The notes beneath the pieces were generated by a model. It saw nothing but the letters and a program-made list of their open reading frames with translations. It did no database searches and was not told the origin of the DNA. From Flavobacterium humi (lineage in GTDB: Bacteria > Bacteroidota > Bacteroidia > Flavobacteriales > Flavobacteriaceae): a DNA stretch of 64,000 bases. The first letter of the stretch is position 1, and each line of letters starts with the position of its first letter. A program made the position numbers and the translations under genes. The DNA is taken from positions 62,001 through 126,000 of the forward strand of contig NZ_SRLH01000008.1 of the NCBI RefSeq assembly GCF_004745595.1, read 5' to 3'. Positions 36,010-43,843 of this stretch are shown here, piece after piece.

Positions 36010-36336
36010 TTAAAAATATTTCAGGAAATTCCAAAATGGCCTTTTTTGTAAATAATCAAGGTTTTTTTCATTTGCGTAGGCTTCCCTTTCAAAAGAAATA
36101 TTCCTGTACGCCAAATGCCTGTTTTTGTATTGCATCCAGCGTCCTAAAAATTCCAGGCCATACCATAGGAAAAAAGGAATGACCAGCATTTCCTTCTGCT
36201 GGCAAATATGGATCCTTTCGTGATGGAGCATTACCGCATCTTCCCGGTCTTTCCTACTTACCAAAATAACGAAAGGAAACAGTGTAATCCCCCGAAATCC
36301 TTTTGGCGTTAAATATTTTAATACTAATACAATCAT
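36010..36336 (-). CDS. Small HExxH-containing protein (M56-like fragment family)
   Basis: Product of 108 residues. A short hydrophobic N-terminus (FRGITLFPFVILVS) is followed by DAVMLHHERIHICQQKEMLVIPFFLWYGLEFL, which contains the zinc-protease HExxH pattern (HERIH) next to a hydrophobic segment, as in BlaR1/M56 membrane peptidases, but much shorter. A downstream acidic residue in SFEREAYANEKN could be the third metal ligand, as in the E-x-E-A-Y pattern of such proteins. Whether it is an active peptidase is unknown. It is divergent from the DUF5522 gene, 28 bp away. Confidence 0.75.
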   Translation of the reverse strand: MIVLVLKYLTPKGFRGITLFPFVILVSRKDREDAVMLHHERIHICQQKEMLVIPFFLWYGLEFLGRWMQYKNRHLAYRNISFEREAYANEKNLDYLQKRPFWNFLKYF

Positions 36337-36351
36337 TACAGGTAAAGTTCC

Positions 36352-36359
36352 TAAATTTG
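36352..36359 (+). promoter_or_regulatory. TAnnTTTG promoter element for the DUF5522 gene
   Basis: TAAATTTG ends 5 bases before the ATG at 36365, implying a leaderless transcript. It overlaps the in-frame GTG at 36359, which therefore cannot be the start. Confidence 0.6.
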
Positions 36360-36364
36360 TGCAT

Positions 36365-36544
36365 ATGAATGACCAAAATAAAGAAAATAAATTAGTCGAA
36401 GGAGAAGATTTCTATTACACTCCCGAAGGCTATAAATGTTTTACCGAAAAATACCATCTGAAAAGAGGCTATTGCTGCAAAAGCGGCTGCCGGCACTGCC
36501 CTTATGGTTTTGACAAAAAAACAGGAACCAATAAAAAACCCTAA
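36365..36544 (+). CDS. DUF5522 small cysteine-rich protein
   Basis: A protein of 59 residues (MNDQNKENKLVEGEDFYYTP), ending in a compact Cys cluster (RGYCCKSGCRHCPYGFDKK) that suggests a zinc or iron-sulfur site. I recognise this as DUF5522, a conserved small family of Bacteroidota and others with no established function. No signal peptide, so cytoplasmic. The start is fixed by the promoter directly upstream. Confidence 0.85.
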   Translation: MNDQNKENKLVEGEDFYYTPEGYKCFTEKYHLKRGYCCKSGCRHCPYGFDKKTGTNKKP

Positions 36545-36694
36545 CACAGCCAACGCAAAAAATGGACATTCATTCGCTCAAATACAAAATTAAAATCCAC
36601 AAGTCCTACCATAGGTCCGACATTCGCTATCCCTAGTTTTCTGTTCCCCGCAAATACAGAATACCGATAATCGAATAATTAAACACATACAATA

Positions 36695-38671
36695 ATGACT
36701 TTTCAAGAACAAATAACACAAGGGATACCATCTGTTTTACCACAGCCGAAACCATATGACACCTCTATAAACCACGCGCCAAAACGCAAAGAGATATTAT
36801 CAGAAGAAGAAAAAAAACTGGCCCTGAAAAATGCCCTGCGCTATTTTGAGGCAAAAGACCACGCCGAACTGATTCCTGAATTTAAAGAAGAATTACGCAA
36901 CTACGGACGTATTTACATGTACCGTTTGCGCCCGGATTACAGAATGTATGCCAGGCCTATTTCGGAATATCCGGGAAAATGCGAGCAGGCCAAAGCCATC
37001 ATGCTCATGATCCAAAACAACCTGGATTATGCCGTAGCGCAGCATCCGCACGAACTCATTACCTATGGCGGGAACGGTGCCGTGTTCAGCAATTGGGCAC
37101 AATACCTGCTAACGATGAAGTACTTGTCCGAAATGACAGAGGAACAAACATTGGTTATGTATTCCGGCCATCCGATGGGATTGTTCCCGTCCCACAGCGA
37201 AGCGCCAAGAGTAGTGGTTACCAACGGAATGATGATCCCTAATTATTCCCAGCCGGACGATTGGGAAAAATTCAATGCTTTAGGCGTTACGCAATACGGC
37301 CAGATGACCGCAGGAAGTTATATGTATATCGGCCCGCAGGGAATTGTACACGGAACAACCATTACGGTACTAAACGGATTCCGTAAAATCAAAAAGAACC
37401 CTTCCGGGAACTTATTCGTAACCTCAGGTTTAGGTGGAATGAGCGGTGCACAGCCCAAAGCAGGGACTATTGCCGGATGTGTGACGGTCTGCGCCGAAGT
37501 AAACCCTAAAATTACCCGTATCCGCCACGAACAGGGATGGATCCATGAAATACACGAAGATATTAACGAATTGGTAGCCCGCGTACGCAAAGCCCAACAA
37601 GATAAAGAAATCGTATCTCTGGCTTATCTGGGGAATATTGTAGATGTCTGGGAGCGTTTTGACCAGGAAAACCTGCATATTGACCTGGGATCGGACCAAA
37701 CCTCATTGCACAACCCTTGGGCCGGCGGCTATTACCCGGTAGGAATTTCTTTTGAGGAAGCCAATGCCATGATGGCCAACAATCCGGAGCAATTCAAGAC
37801 AGAAGTACAAAAAACATTAAGGCGCCATGCTGATGCCATCAACAAACATACGGCAAAAGGCACTTATTTTTTCGATTACGGAAATGCCTTCCTATTGGAA
37901 GCTTCCCGCGCCGGAGCGGATATAATGGCACCAAACGGAATTGATTTCAGATACCCGAGTTATGTCCAGGACATTATGGGGCCAATGTGCTTCGATTACG
38001 GATTCGGGCCGTTCCGATGGGTGTGTACTTCAGGGAAACCGGAAGATTTGGCCAAAACCGATGCTATTGCCTGCCAGGTTTTGGAAGAAATGAAGAAAAA
38101 TTCCCCTGCTGAAATCCAACAGCAAATGGCCGATAACATCCAATGGATCAAAGGCGCACAAGAAAACAAACTTGTAGTAGGCTCACAGGCAAGAATCCTT
38201 TATGCCGATGCCGAAGGACGGACTAAAATCGCAGAAGCCTTCAATCAGGCTATTGCCAAAGGCGAAATCGGGTACGTGGTTTTAGGCCGTGACCATCATG
38301 ATGTTTCCGGAACCGATTCCCCATACCGCGAAACGTCGAACATTTATGACGGTTCCCGCTTTACTGCCGATATGGCCATTCAAAACGTCATCGGGGACAG
38401 TTTCCGTGGTGCTACCTGGGTTTCCATCCACAATGGCGGCGGTGTAGGCTGGGGCGAAGTGATCAATGGTGGTTTTGGGATGGTCCTTGACGGAAGCCCT
38501 GCCGCTTCAAGGCGTTTGGAATCCATGCTGTTTTGGGATGTCAATAACGGTATCTCCAGAAGAAGCTGGGCCAGGAACGAAGGAGCTATTTTTGCAATAA
38601 AAAGAGCTATGGAGACGCAACCTTTATTAAAAGTAACCATCCCTACTATAGTAGATGACTCATTATTATAA
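36695..38671 (+). CDS. hutU: Urocanate hydratase
   Basis: NAD-dependent enzyme that hydrates urocanate to 4-imidazolone-5-propionate in histidine degradation. The 658-residue protein is about 100 residues longer than the proteobacterial HutU, as is usual in Bacteroidota. Conserved blocks include LITYGGNGAVFSNW, MYSGHPMGLFPSH, TAGSYMYIGPQGIVHGTT, VTSGLGGMSGAQPKAG and the late FTADMAIQNVIGDSFRGATWVSIHNGGGVGWGE. No other hut gene lies beside it. The only related neighbour is the aromatic amino acid hydroxylase two genes downstream. Confidence 0.95.
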   Translation: MTFQEQITQGIPSVLPQPKPYDTSINHAPKRKEILSEEEKKLALKNALRYFEAKDHAELIPEFKEELRNYGRIYMYRLRPDYRMYARPISEYPGKCEQAKAIMLMIQNNLDYAVAQHPHELITYGGNGAVFSNWAQYLLTMKYLSEMTEEQTLVMYSGHPMGLFPSHSEAPRVVVTNGMMIPNYSQPDDWEKFNALGVTQYGQMTAGSYMYIGPQGIVHGTTITVLNGFRKIKKNPSGNLFVTSGLGGMSGAQPKAGTIAGCVTVCAEVNPKITRIRHEQGWIHEIHEDINELVARVRKAQQDKEIVSLAYLGNIVDVWERFDQENLHIDLGSDQTSLHNPWAGGYYPVGISFEEANAMMANNPEQFKTEVQKTLRRHADAINKHTAKGTYFFDYGNAFLLEASRAGADIMAPNGIDFRYPSYVQDIMGPMCFDYGFGPFRWVCTSGKPEDLAKTDAIACQVLEEMKKNSPAEIQQQMADNIQWIKGAQENKLVVGSQARILYADAEGRTKIAEAFNQAIAKGEIGYVVLGRDHHDVSGTDSPYRETSNIYDGSRFTADMAIQNVIGDSFRGATWVSIHNGGGVGWGEVINGGFGMVLDGSPAASRRLESMLFWDVNNGISRRSWARNEGAIFAIKRAMETQPLLKVTIPTIVDDSLL

Positions 38672-38740
38672 TTTTAGGTGTAAAGTTTACGTTATTATTT
38701 AAGCTTTAGACCATCAAACGTTGAACTTAAATAACGAAAT

Positions 38741-39274
38741 ATGAAAGCAATAAAAATTATAACCGTGGTACTGGCATTTATTGTCACATCGTGCAGCACA
38801 GTAAGGGTAAATTCCGATTACGACAAAACTGTTAATTTCAGCCAGTACAAAACATACGCATTCCATAAAAACGGTATAGACAAGGCCGAGATTTCCGATT
38901 TGGATAAAAAAAGGATCCTAAAATCCATCGATGCGCAACTGGCTGCAAAAGGCATGACAAAAAGCGAAACACCGGATTTGCTGGTTAATATCTTCACCAA
39001 GGAAAGGGAGCGTATCGATGTAAACCAATTCAACGCCGGATGGGGTTATGGTTGGGGTTACGGATGGAATCCTTATTTATGGGGCGGAAGAACATACGTA
39101 TCTTCTTCTACGGAAGGGACATTGTATATCGACCTGATCGACGCCAAGAACAAAGAACTCATCTGGGAAGGAATGGGAACCGGGTACCTAACGCAGGACA
39201 CCCATAAGAAAGACGAAAGAATCAATGAATTTGTCACTAAGATTATTGCCGAATTCCCTCCTCAACCCAAATAA
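38741..39274 (+). CDS. DUF4136 lipoprotein
   Basis: Lipoprotein of 177 residues (MKAIKIITVVLAFIVTSC, cysteine at 18) with STVRVNSDYDKTVNFSQYKTYAF, the hallmark opening of DUF4136, and the later LYIDLIDAKNKELIWEG near 125-142. A Gly/Tyr/Trp-rich tract (GWGYGWGYGWNPYLWGG) sits in the middle. Function unknown. It is followed by a strong terminator. Confidence 0.92.
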   Translation: MKAIKIITVVLAFIVTSCSTVRVNSDYDKTVNFSQYKTYAFHKNGIDKAEISDLDKKRILKSIDAQLAAKGMTKSETPDLLVNIFTKERERIDVNQFNAGWGYGWGYGWNPYLWGGRTYVSSSTEGTLYIDLIDAKNKELIWEGMGTGYLTQDTHKKDERINEFVTKIIAEFPPQPK

Positions 39275-39296
39275 TACAACATTCTATTTTTTCCGG

Positions 39297-39321
39297 GAAG
39301 CCTGTTTTGCAAACAGGCTTC
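39297..39321 (+). terminator. Terminator after the DUF4136 gene
   Basis: An 11-bp perfect stem (39297-39307 with 39311-39321, GAAGCCTGTTT and complement) with a 3-base loop and a T7 tail. Confidence 0.9.
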
Positions 39322-39427
39322 TTTTTTTCGGCTACTTTCCTGCCTTGATAAAATACATTGTTAATTCGCATTGTATTCTCATCAAACATTTTGTAATTTT
39401 ACCCGAAATACAACACCCACAGAAATC

Positions 39428-41185
39428 ATGGATACCGAATTTCAGACCAATCCGCTAATAGAAAGACTGCCTAAACATTTAAAACAGTTTATCAAACCGC
39501 AAAATTACGAGGACTACACTCCTATCAACCAAGCGGTATGGCGTTATGTGATGCGTAAGAATGTCGATTATCTCTCGAAGGTAGCCCATGATTCGTACCT
39601 GGACGGACTCAAGAAGACCGGACTGGAAATCGAGAACATCCCCAACATGTACGGCATGAACCGTATCCTGAAAGAAATTGGCTGGGCAGCTGTTGCCGTT
39701 GATGGTTTCATCCCTCCCAATGCCTTTATGGAATTCCAGGCCTACAACGTACTGGTAATCGCTTCAGACATCCGTCAGTTGGAACATATAGAATACACAC
39801 CCGCTCCGGACATCATCCACGAAGGTGCCGGCCATGCTCCTATTATTGCCAATCCGGAATATGCAGAATATTTGCGCCGTTTTGGGGAAATCGGGTGCAA
39901 GGCCATCTCATCAGCGAGGGATTATGAAATGTACGAAGCCATCCGTTTGCTTTCCATCCTGAAAGAAGCCGAAGGTACTCCTAAAGAAGAAATCCAGGCG
40001 ATCGAAAAACGTGTGGATGATTTGCAGAATGATATGGGCGAACTTTCTGAAATGGCCCAAATCAGGAACCTGCATTGGTGGACGGTGGAATACGGTCTGA
40101 TCGGTACGGTGGAGGATCCTAAAATATATGGCGCCGGCTTGCTGTCTTCCATTGGGGAAAGCGCATGGTGCATGACTGATAACGTTAAAAAACTTCCGTA
40201 CGACATCCGTGCCGTAGACCAAAGTTTCGACATTACCAAACCACAGCCGCAATTGTATGTCACACCTGATTTTGCCCATCTGAACCAGGTGCTGGAAGAA
40301 TTTGCCAACAAAATGGCCTTGCGTACCGGAGGGCTTTCCGGAATACGGAAACTGATCCAATCCAATGCTTTGGGCACCATAGAATTGAGCACAGGAGTCC
40401 AGATTTCCGGTGTATTTACCCATGTGATTGAGCACGAAGGCAAACCGATTTATGTCCAGACAACAGGAAAGACAGCCTTATCCAACAGGGAGAAGGAATT
40501 GGTGGGCCACGGAACAGAATACCATAGTGAAGGCTTTGGTTCTCCGGTCGGGAAACTGAAAGGCATCAACCTTGCTATTGAAGACATGAGCCCTCGTGAC
40601 CTTAACGCCTATGCGATTTCCGAAGGGCAGAAAGTACAATTGGAATTTGAAGGTGATATTATCGTATCCGGCGAAATCATCACAGGTTCCCGTAATCTTC
40701 AAGGGCAGATTATCACGATCAGTTTTAAAAACTGCACCGTAACACATCATGATACCGTACTATTCCAGCCGGAATGGGGCACTTACGATATGGCAATAGG
40801 CAAGAAAGTGATTTCCGCTTTTTCGGGCCCGGCCGATGTGAGGAGTTTTGACCTGATTACGCATGTGCCATCGAGCAAAACCATTAAATCCAAAAAGACT
40901 CCGGAACGGGAGGAACTCGAAGGTTTGTACCAAAATATCCGTAACATCCGTGAAGGAAAAGCTGCCAATATGAGCCTGGAAGTTACCTTTGAGCAAGTCG
41001 TGCAAAACCATCCGAAAGACTGGCTTCTTACGGTGGAGATAACCGAGTTGGCACACCAGGGGCAAAATGTGGTTTTGGAACAAAAGGCCATCAAACACCT
41101 GGAAGCCCTTAAAGTCATCCGGCCGGAACTGGACAAGCTGATCTCTAACGGATTAGAGTTGATTTTCGATAAGGCTACTGCTTAA
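39428..41185 (+). CDS. Aromatic amino acid hydroxylase, long form
   Basis: Pterin-dependent non-haem iron monooxygenase (phenylalanine 4-monooxygenase-like) of 585 residues. The iron ligands are visible as H131 and H136 in PDIIHEGAGHAP and E221 in WWTVEYGL. In classical enzymes the histidine and glutamate ligands are about 40 residues apart; here they are 85 apart because of a charged helical insert (about 160-210, with TPKEEIQAIEKRVDDLQNDM). A further ~260 residues follow the catalytic core (from about 325), beta-rich then helical, with no family I recognise. The ATG at 39428 is chosen because the ATG at 39371 would add a tail unlike the family. Likely role: phenylalanine to tyrosine for catabolism; substrate not proven. 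It converges with DUF4230 with a 1-bp gap. Confidence 0.88.
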   Translation: MDTEFQTNPLIERLPKHLKQFIKPQNYEDYTPINQAVWRYVMRKNVDYLSKVAHDSYLDGLKKTGLEIENIPNMYGMNRILKEIGWAAVAVDGFIPPNAFMEFQAYNVLVIASDIRQLEHIEYTPAPDIIHEGAGHAPIIANPEYAEYLRRFGEIGCKAISSARDYEMYEAIRLLSILKEAEGTPKEEIQAIEKRVDDLQNDMGELSEMAQIRNLHWWTVEYGLIGTVEDPKIYGAGLLSSIGESAWCMTDNVKKLPYDIRAVDQSFDITKPQPQLYVTPDFAHLNQVLEEFANKMALRTGGLSGIRKLIQSNALGTIELSTGVQISGVFTHVIEHEGKPIYVQTTGKTALSNREKELVGHGTEYHSEGFGSPVGKLKGINLAIEDMSPRDLNAYAISEGQKVQLEFEGDIIVSGEIITGSRNLQGQIITISFKNCTVTHHDTVLFQPEWGTYDMAIGKKVISAFSGPADVRSFDLITHVPSSKTIKSKKTPEREELEGLYQNIRNIREGKAANMSLEVTFEQVVQNHPKDWLLTVEITELAHQGQNVVLEQKAIKHLEALKVIRPELDKLISNGLELIFDKATA

Positions 41186-41186
41186 A

Positions 41187-41804
41187 TTATAAAGCGAATT
41201 GCTTCTCTGAAGTGATTTCCTCTCCTTTATACTGAACTTTCCAGCCAACGGAATGGGTAACCAGCAAAAGTTTGGAAAGTTCGCTCACCAGGCGGTTCTG
41301 TGCATTTGCCTTTAATGTGGATTTTTCAATTTTGGCCGCCAGGTCCGCTTTGACTTTCCTGGTAATTTTATTGAAATCCTCTCCTGTAAATTCGTTGAGT
41401 TTGCTCTGTTCGATATCATAATAATGAATATCCGGGCTGATTTTGATTTCTTCTTTAGGGATATTGAGTATGGTAATCGTCTTGTCCTCTTCGCTGATGT
41501 CGTATTTCATCTGGCGCAGGTCATAGGCTACGGAAACATCGGAATTGACCACAACCAGTGCCTTTTTATCAAAAGAAATCATGCCGCCAAAATAACGGTC
41601 CTGGTCCTTGTAGGTAAGTACCTGGGAGAAATGGCCTTCGGTAACGACTAATTTGCCCACATTTTTGATCTGCTCCTGAATGAGGTTGGAATTGTATTCC
41701 GATGTGGCCTCGGCATCAGATGTAAAAGATTTGATGACAATAAAAACCAGTATACCGATGATCAGCAGGTAAAAGAGTTTCTTGTAGTTGATTAAATTGA
41801 CCAT
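41187..41804 (-). CDS. DUF4230 membrane-anchored protein
   Basis: Product of 205 residues with one N-terminal membrane segment (LFYLLIIGILVFIVIKSF, about 11-28) and an extracytoplasmic body containing the DUF4230 features KLVVTEGHFSQVLTY, AYDLRQMKYDISEEDKTITILNIP and a helical C-terminal part. Function unknown. It starts 2 bases after the GSCFA stop, so it is the second gene of a two-gene operon. Confidence 0.9.
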   Translation of the reverse strand: MVNLINYKKLFYLLIIGILVFIVIKSFTSDAEATSEYNSNLIQEQIKNVGKLVVTEGHFSQVLTYKDQDRYFGGMISFDKKALVVVNSDVSVAYDLRQMKYDISEEDKTITILNIPKEEIKISPDIHYYDIEQSKLNEFTGEDFNKITRKVKADLAAKIEKSTLKANAQNRLVSELSKLLLVTHSVGWKVQYKGEEITSEKQFAL

Positions 41805-41806
41805 AT

Positions 41807-42760
41807 TTATTCAAATTTCATGTTGGGGAACCGTGATACTAATGTATTGATTTTTTGGTTCAGATGTTGCAAAAACTTCTGATGGCTTTCGGAATCCGGG
41901 TTGAAAGGCCGGTGTGCCAATCCTTTTTGAATGGCATCCACGGTTTCCATAACGGGAAAGGCAGCTGGAGAAACAGTTGTTTCGGTGAATCTTTTCCAGA
42001 TATAATCTATGGCTACTGTGTTTGGATGCAGCATATCTTCGGTATAGAAACGATAATCGCGGAGCTCGTCCATCATGATTTCATAACTGGGAAAATAGCC
42101 CAAACGCGGTCCAGCAGAACCTAACACGGCGTGCAGGGCGGCAAAAAGATGTGACTTGCTGTGTTGGTTTTCGGTAAAGCCGTCTTTGATGTGGCGCACC
42201 GGGGAAACCGTAAAAACGATAACGGCCTTGCTATTGGCTTCAAATATCAGATCGGAAATATGTTGTATGCTTTTTTGGATGGCTTCTGTGGAAAGCAGTT
42301 CTTTGGCAAATTGCTTTTGAGGCACTTTATGGCAATTGGCTACGATTTCTCCCGAGGCAATATCCCGGTAAACCCACGCCGTACCTAACGTAATGAAGAT
42401 ATGGGTTGCTTCTGTTATTTGCCGGTTTGCCCTTTCGAGGGTAGTGTTGAGATGCTCCAGGAAATATTCCTTATCGGGGTGGCTTGCCTTCGAATGCACC
42501 TCGAAGCAATGCCACAACTCGTTATGGAAGAAGATGTCTTTTTCCGTAAAGGACTCTTTTTGGAGGATCCTGCGGATGTTTCTTTCCAGGGAAACCGGAT
42601 TGAAGATGATCCCGAAAGGATTGATCGCGTTTTCGAAATGGTAGTATTGGAATTTCTCCCCTATGCTTTCGGCAAAACAGGAACCCAGGGAAACAATTTT
42701 GGAATCATAACCGATGGGATTTGCTGAATCCGGAATGGGAACTTTGGTGGAGAATTGCAT
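41807..42760 (-). CDS. GSCFA domain protein
   Basis: A 317-residue protein with the defining motif IVSLGSCFAESIGEKF at about 23-39, where the serine in GSCFAE resembles the nucleophile block of GDSL/SGNH hydrolases. Later blocks FITLGTAWVYRD, FTVSPVRHIKDGFTENQHSKSHL and RFYTEDMLHPNTVAIDYIW fit the family, with the final D-x-x-H as candidate catalytic residues. Probably an esterase or acylhydrolase; substrate unknown. No signal peptide. First gene of the operon with DUF4230. Confidence 0.93.
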   Translation of the reverse strand: MQFSTKVPIPDSANPIGYDSKIVSLGSCFAESIGEKFQYYHFENAINPFGIIFNPVSLERNIRRILQKESFTEKDIFFHNELWHCFEVHSKASHPDKEYFLEHLNTTLERANRQITEATHIFITLGTAWVYRDIASGEIVANCHKVPQKQFAKELLSTEAIQKSIQHISDLIFEANSKAVIVFTVSPVRHIKDGFTENQHSKSHLFAALHAVLGSAGPRLGYFPSYEIMMDELRDYRFYTEDMLHPNTVAIDYIWKRFTETTVSPAAFPVMETVDAIQKGLAHRPFNPDSESHQKFLQHLNQKINTLVSRFPNMKFE

Positions 42761-42842
42761 AATGGCTGGTATTGGTATTCAAAAATAGTAAATAGTTTTT
42801 AATTTTAGAGTGGGTAGTTGCAGTTTGCAGTGGCGGTTGACA

Positions 42843-42942
42843 GGGCTGCTGCCGGAGCTTGTTCGCTACAGCCCGGATGGGAACGGCATCCTTTTGCTTT
42901 TTTCTTTAAAAAGCAAAAGATAGAGAGTACAGCCGGATAAGC
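42843..42942. repeat. Dispersed intergenic structured repeat, divergent copy C
   Basis: It contains GGGCTG/CAGCCC (42843-42848, 42869-42874), then GGCATCCTTTTG, a 12-bp hairpin (42891-42902 with 42908-42919) and CAAAAGATAGAG followed by AGCCGG. It shares the bulged ATCCTTTTG...CAAAAGAT hairpin and AGCCCG elements with the copies at 4110 and 60596 but not their GCGTGA/TCACGC ends, so its membership is less certain. It sits 3' of a minus-strand gene like the others. Confidence 0.5.
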
Positions 42943-42962
42943 TGCCTAAAAACATAAAAAAA

Positions 42963-42979
42963 CCTCACGAAATGTGAGG
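42963..42979 (-). terminator. Terminator of the lipoprotein gene at 43012
   Basis: A 6-bp stem (CCTCAC/GTGAGG) with a 5-base loop and a T-run on the minus strand, 32 bases after the stop codon. Confidence 0.65.
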
Positions 42980-43011
42980 CTTTTTATTTGTAAATTAATC
43001 AATCGCAGTGC

Positions 43012-43767
43012 TTAATACGTAAATTGAACGGAATTCCTGGCACCCGAAAGCGAAATCATGTTTATTTCTGTTGGATAACCTTCAGCATTAAAGGTCATTT
43101 GATTCGAAAAACCATTAACCAAATTACCCATGGAATTGTAATACTTATACGTTAGGATATTATGCTTGGCAAAACCAGAATTCGAATTAGGCACTTTTTG
43201 CATCCCCGCAGCATTTTCAAATATTGTTTTTTCAGTATCATAGGTAAATTCTTCCGTACTGAATAAGTACCCGTTCCGGTAGTCTTCAGTCTTTAACGTT
43301 TGCCCTTCGGAATCCAGCCACATTTTTCCTGTGTGGGTTAGAGTGGTTTGGTTTTGAAAGGTCCCGGAATACTCTTCATATGTTAGCGTATTATCAGGAT
43401 TATAGGTAAATACTCTTCTGAAAGCTTGGGAAGTTGGATCCAGCCCTAGATTCTGATGGAATAAAAGTTTTTGGCTTATTAATTTCTGATTCGCATTATA
43501 CTCATATAGTGTTTCTGTTAACAAAGTACCATCCGCATAATAACGAGCCGTTTTTGTGATTAAATTTCCATTATACGTATTTACAACATAATCACTTGCA
43601 TTTATAGTTACCTGTACCAGTTTATTTCCGTCATACCGGTAGGTTGAACTGCCATTTTCCGAAGTTGCCTTTTTGACCAAAAGAAAACCAGGATTGGAGG
43701 AATCATCATTAGAACAAGAGGAAAAGAACACTGCGAAGAAACTAAAAACGTACATTAATTTTCTCAT
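43012..43767 (-). CDS. Hypothetical lipoprotein with YD-repeat-like strands
   Basis: Lipoprotein of 251 residues (MRKLMYVFSFFAVFFSSC, cysteine at 18, then SNDDSS). The body has repeated short strands such as STYRYDGNKLVQVTI, VVNTYNGNLITKTARYYADG, LTETLYEYNANQKLISQKL, resembling the YD/RHS-like folds seen in many Bacteroidota lipoproteins. I know of no assigned function. It is presumably surface or periplasmic. It lies downstream of alaS on the same strand but is separated from it in order: the alaS terminator at 43797 lies just before this gene. Confidence 0.8.
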   Translation of the reverse strand: MRKLMYVFSFFAVFFSSCSNDDSSNPGFLLVKKATSENGSSTYRYDGNKLVQVTINASDYVVNTYNGNLITKTARYYADGTLLTETLYEYNANQKLISQKLLFHQNLGLDPTSQAFRRVFTYNPDNTLTYEEYSGTFQNQTTLTHTGKMWLDSEGQTLKTEDYRNGYLFSTEEFTYDTEKTIFENAAGMQKVPNSNSGFAKHNILTYKYYNSMGNLVNGFSNQMTFNAEGYPTEINMISLSGARNSVQFTY

Positions 43768-43796
43768 TGGGGTTTTTGATTTTTATGGAGAAAAGA

Positions 43797-43822
43797 AAAA
43801 CGGAAACCGAAGCTTCCGTTTT
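43797..43822 (-). terminator. Terminator of alaS
   Basis: A 9-bp stem (43797-43805 with 43814-43822, AAAACGGAA and complement) with an 8-base loop, followed on the minus strand by further T's. It is 22 bases past the alaS stop. Confidence 0.8.
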
Positions 43823-43843
43823 TTGAATTTATTAAACAATGGA

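Noticed and set aside
36562..36642. Short frame of about 26 codons upstream of hutU
   Set aside because: No promoter or family signal; AT-rich leader sequence.
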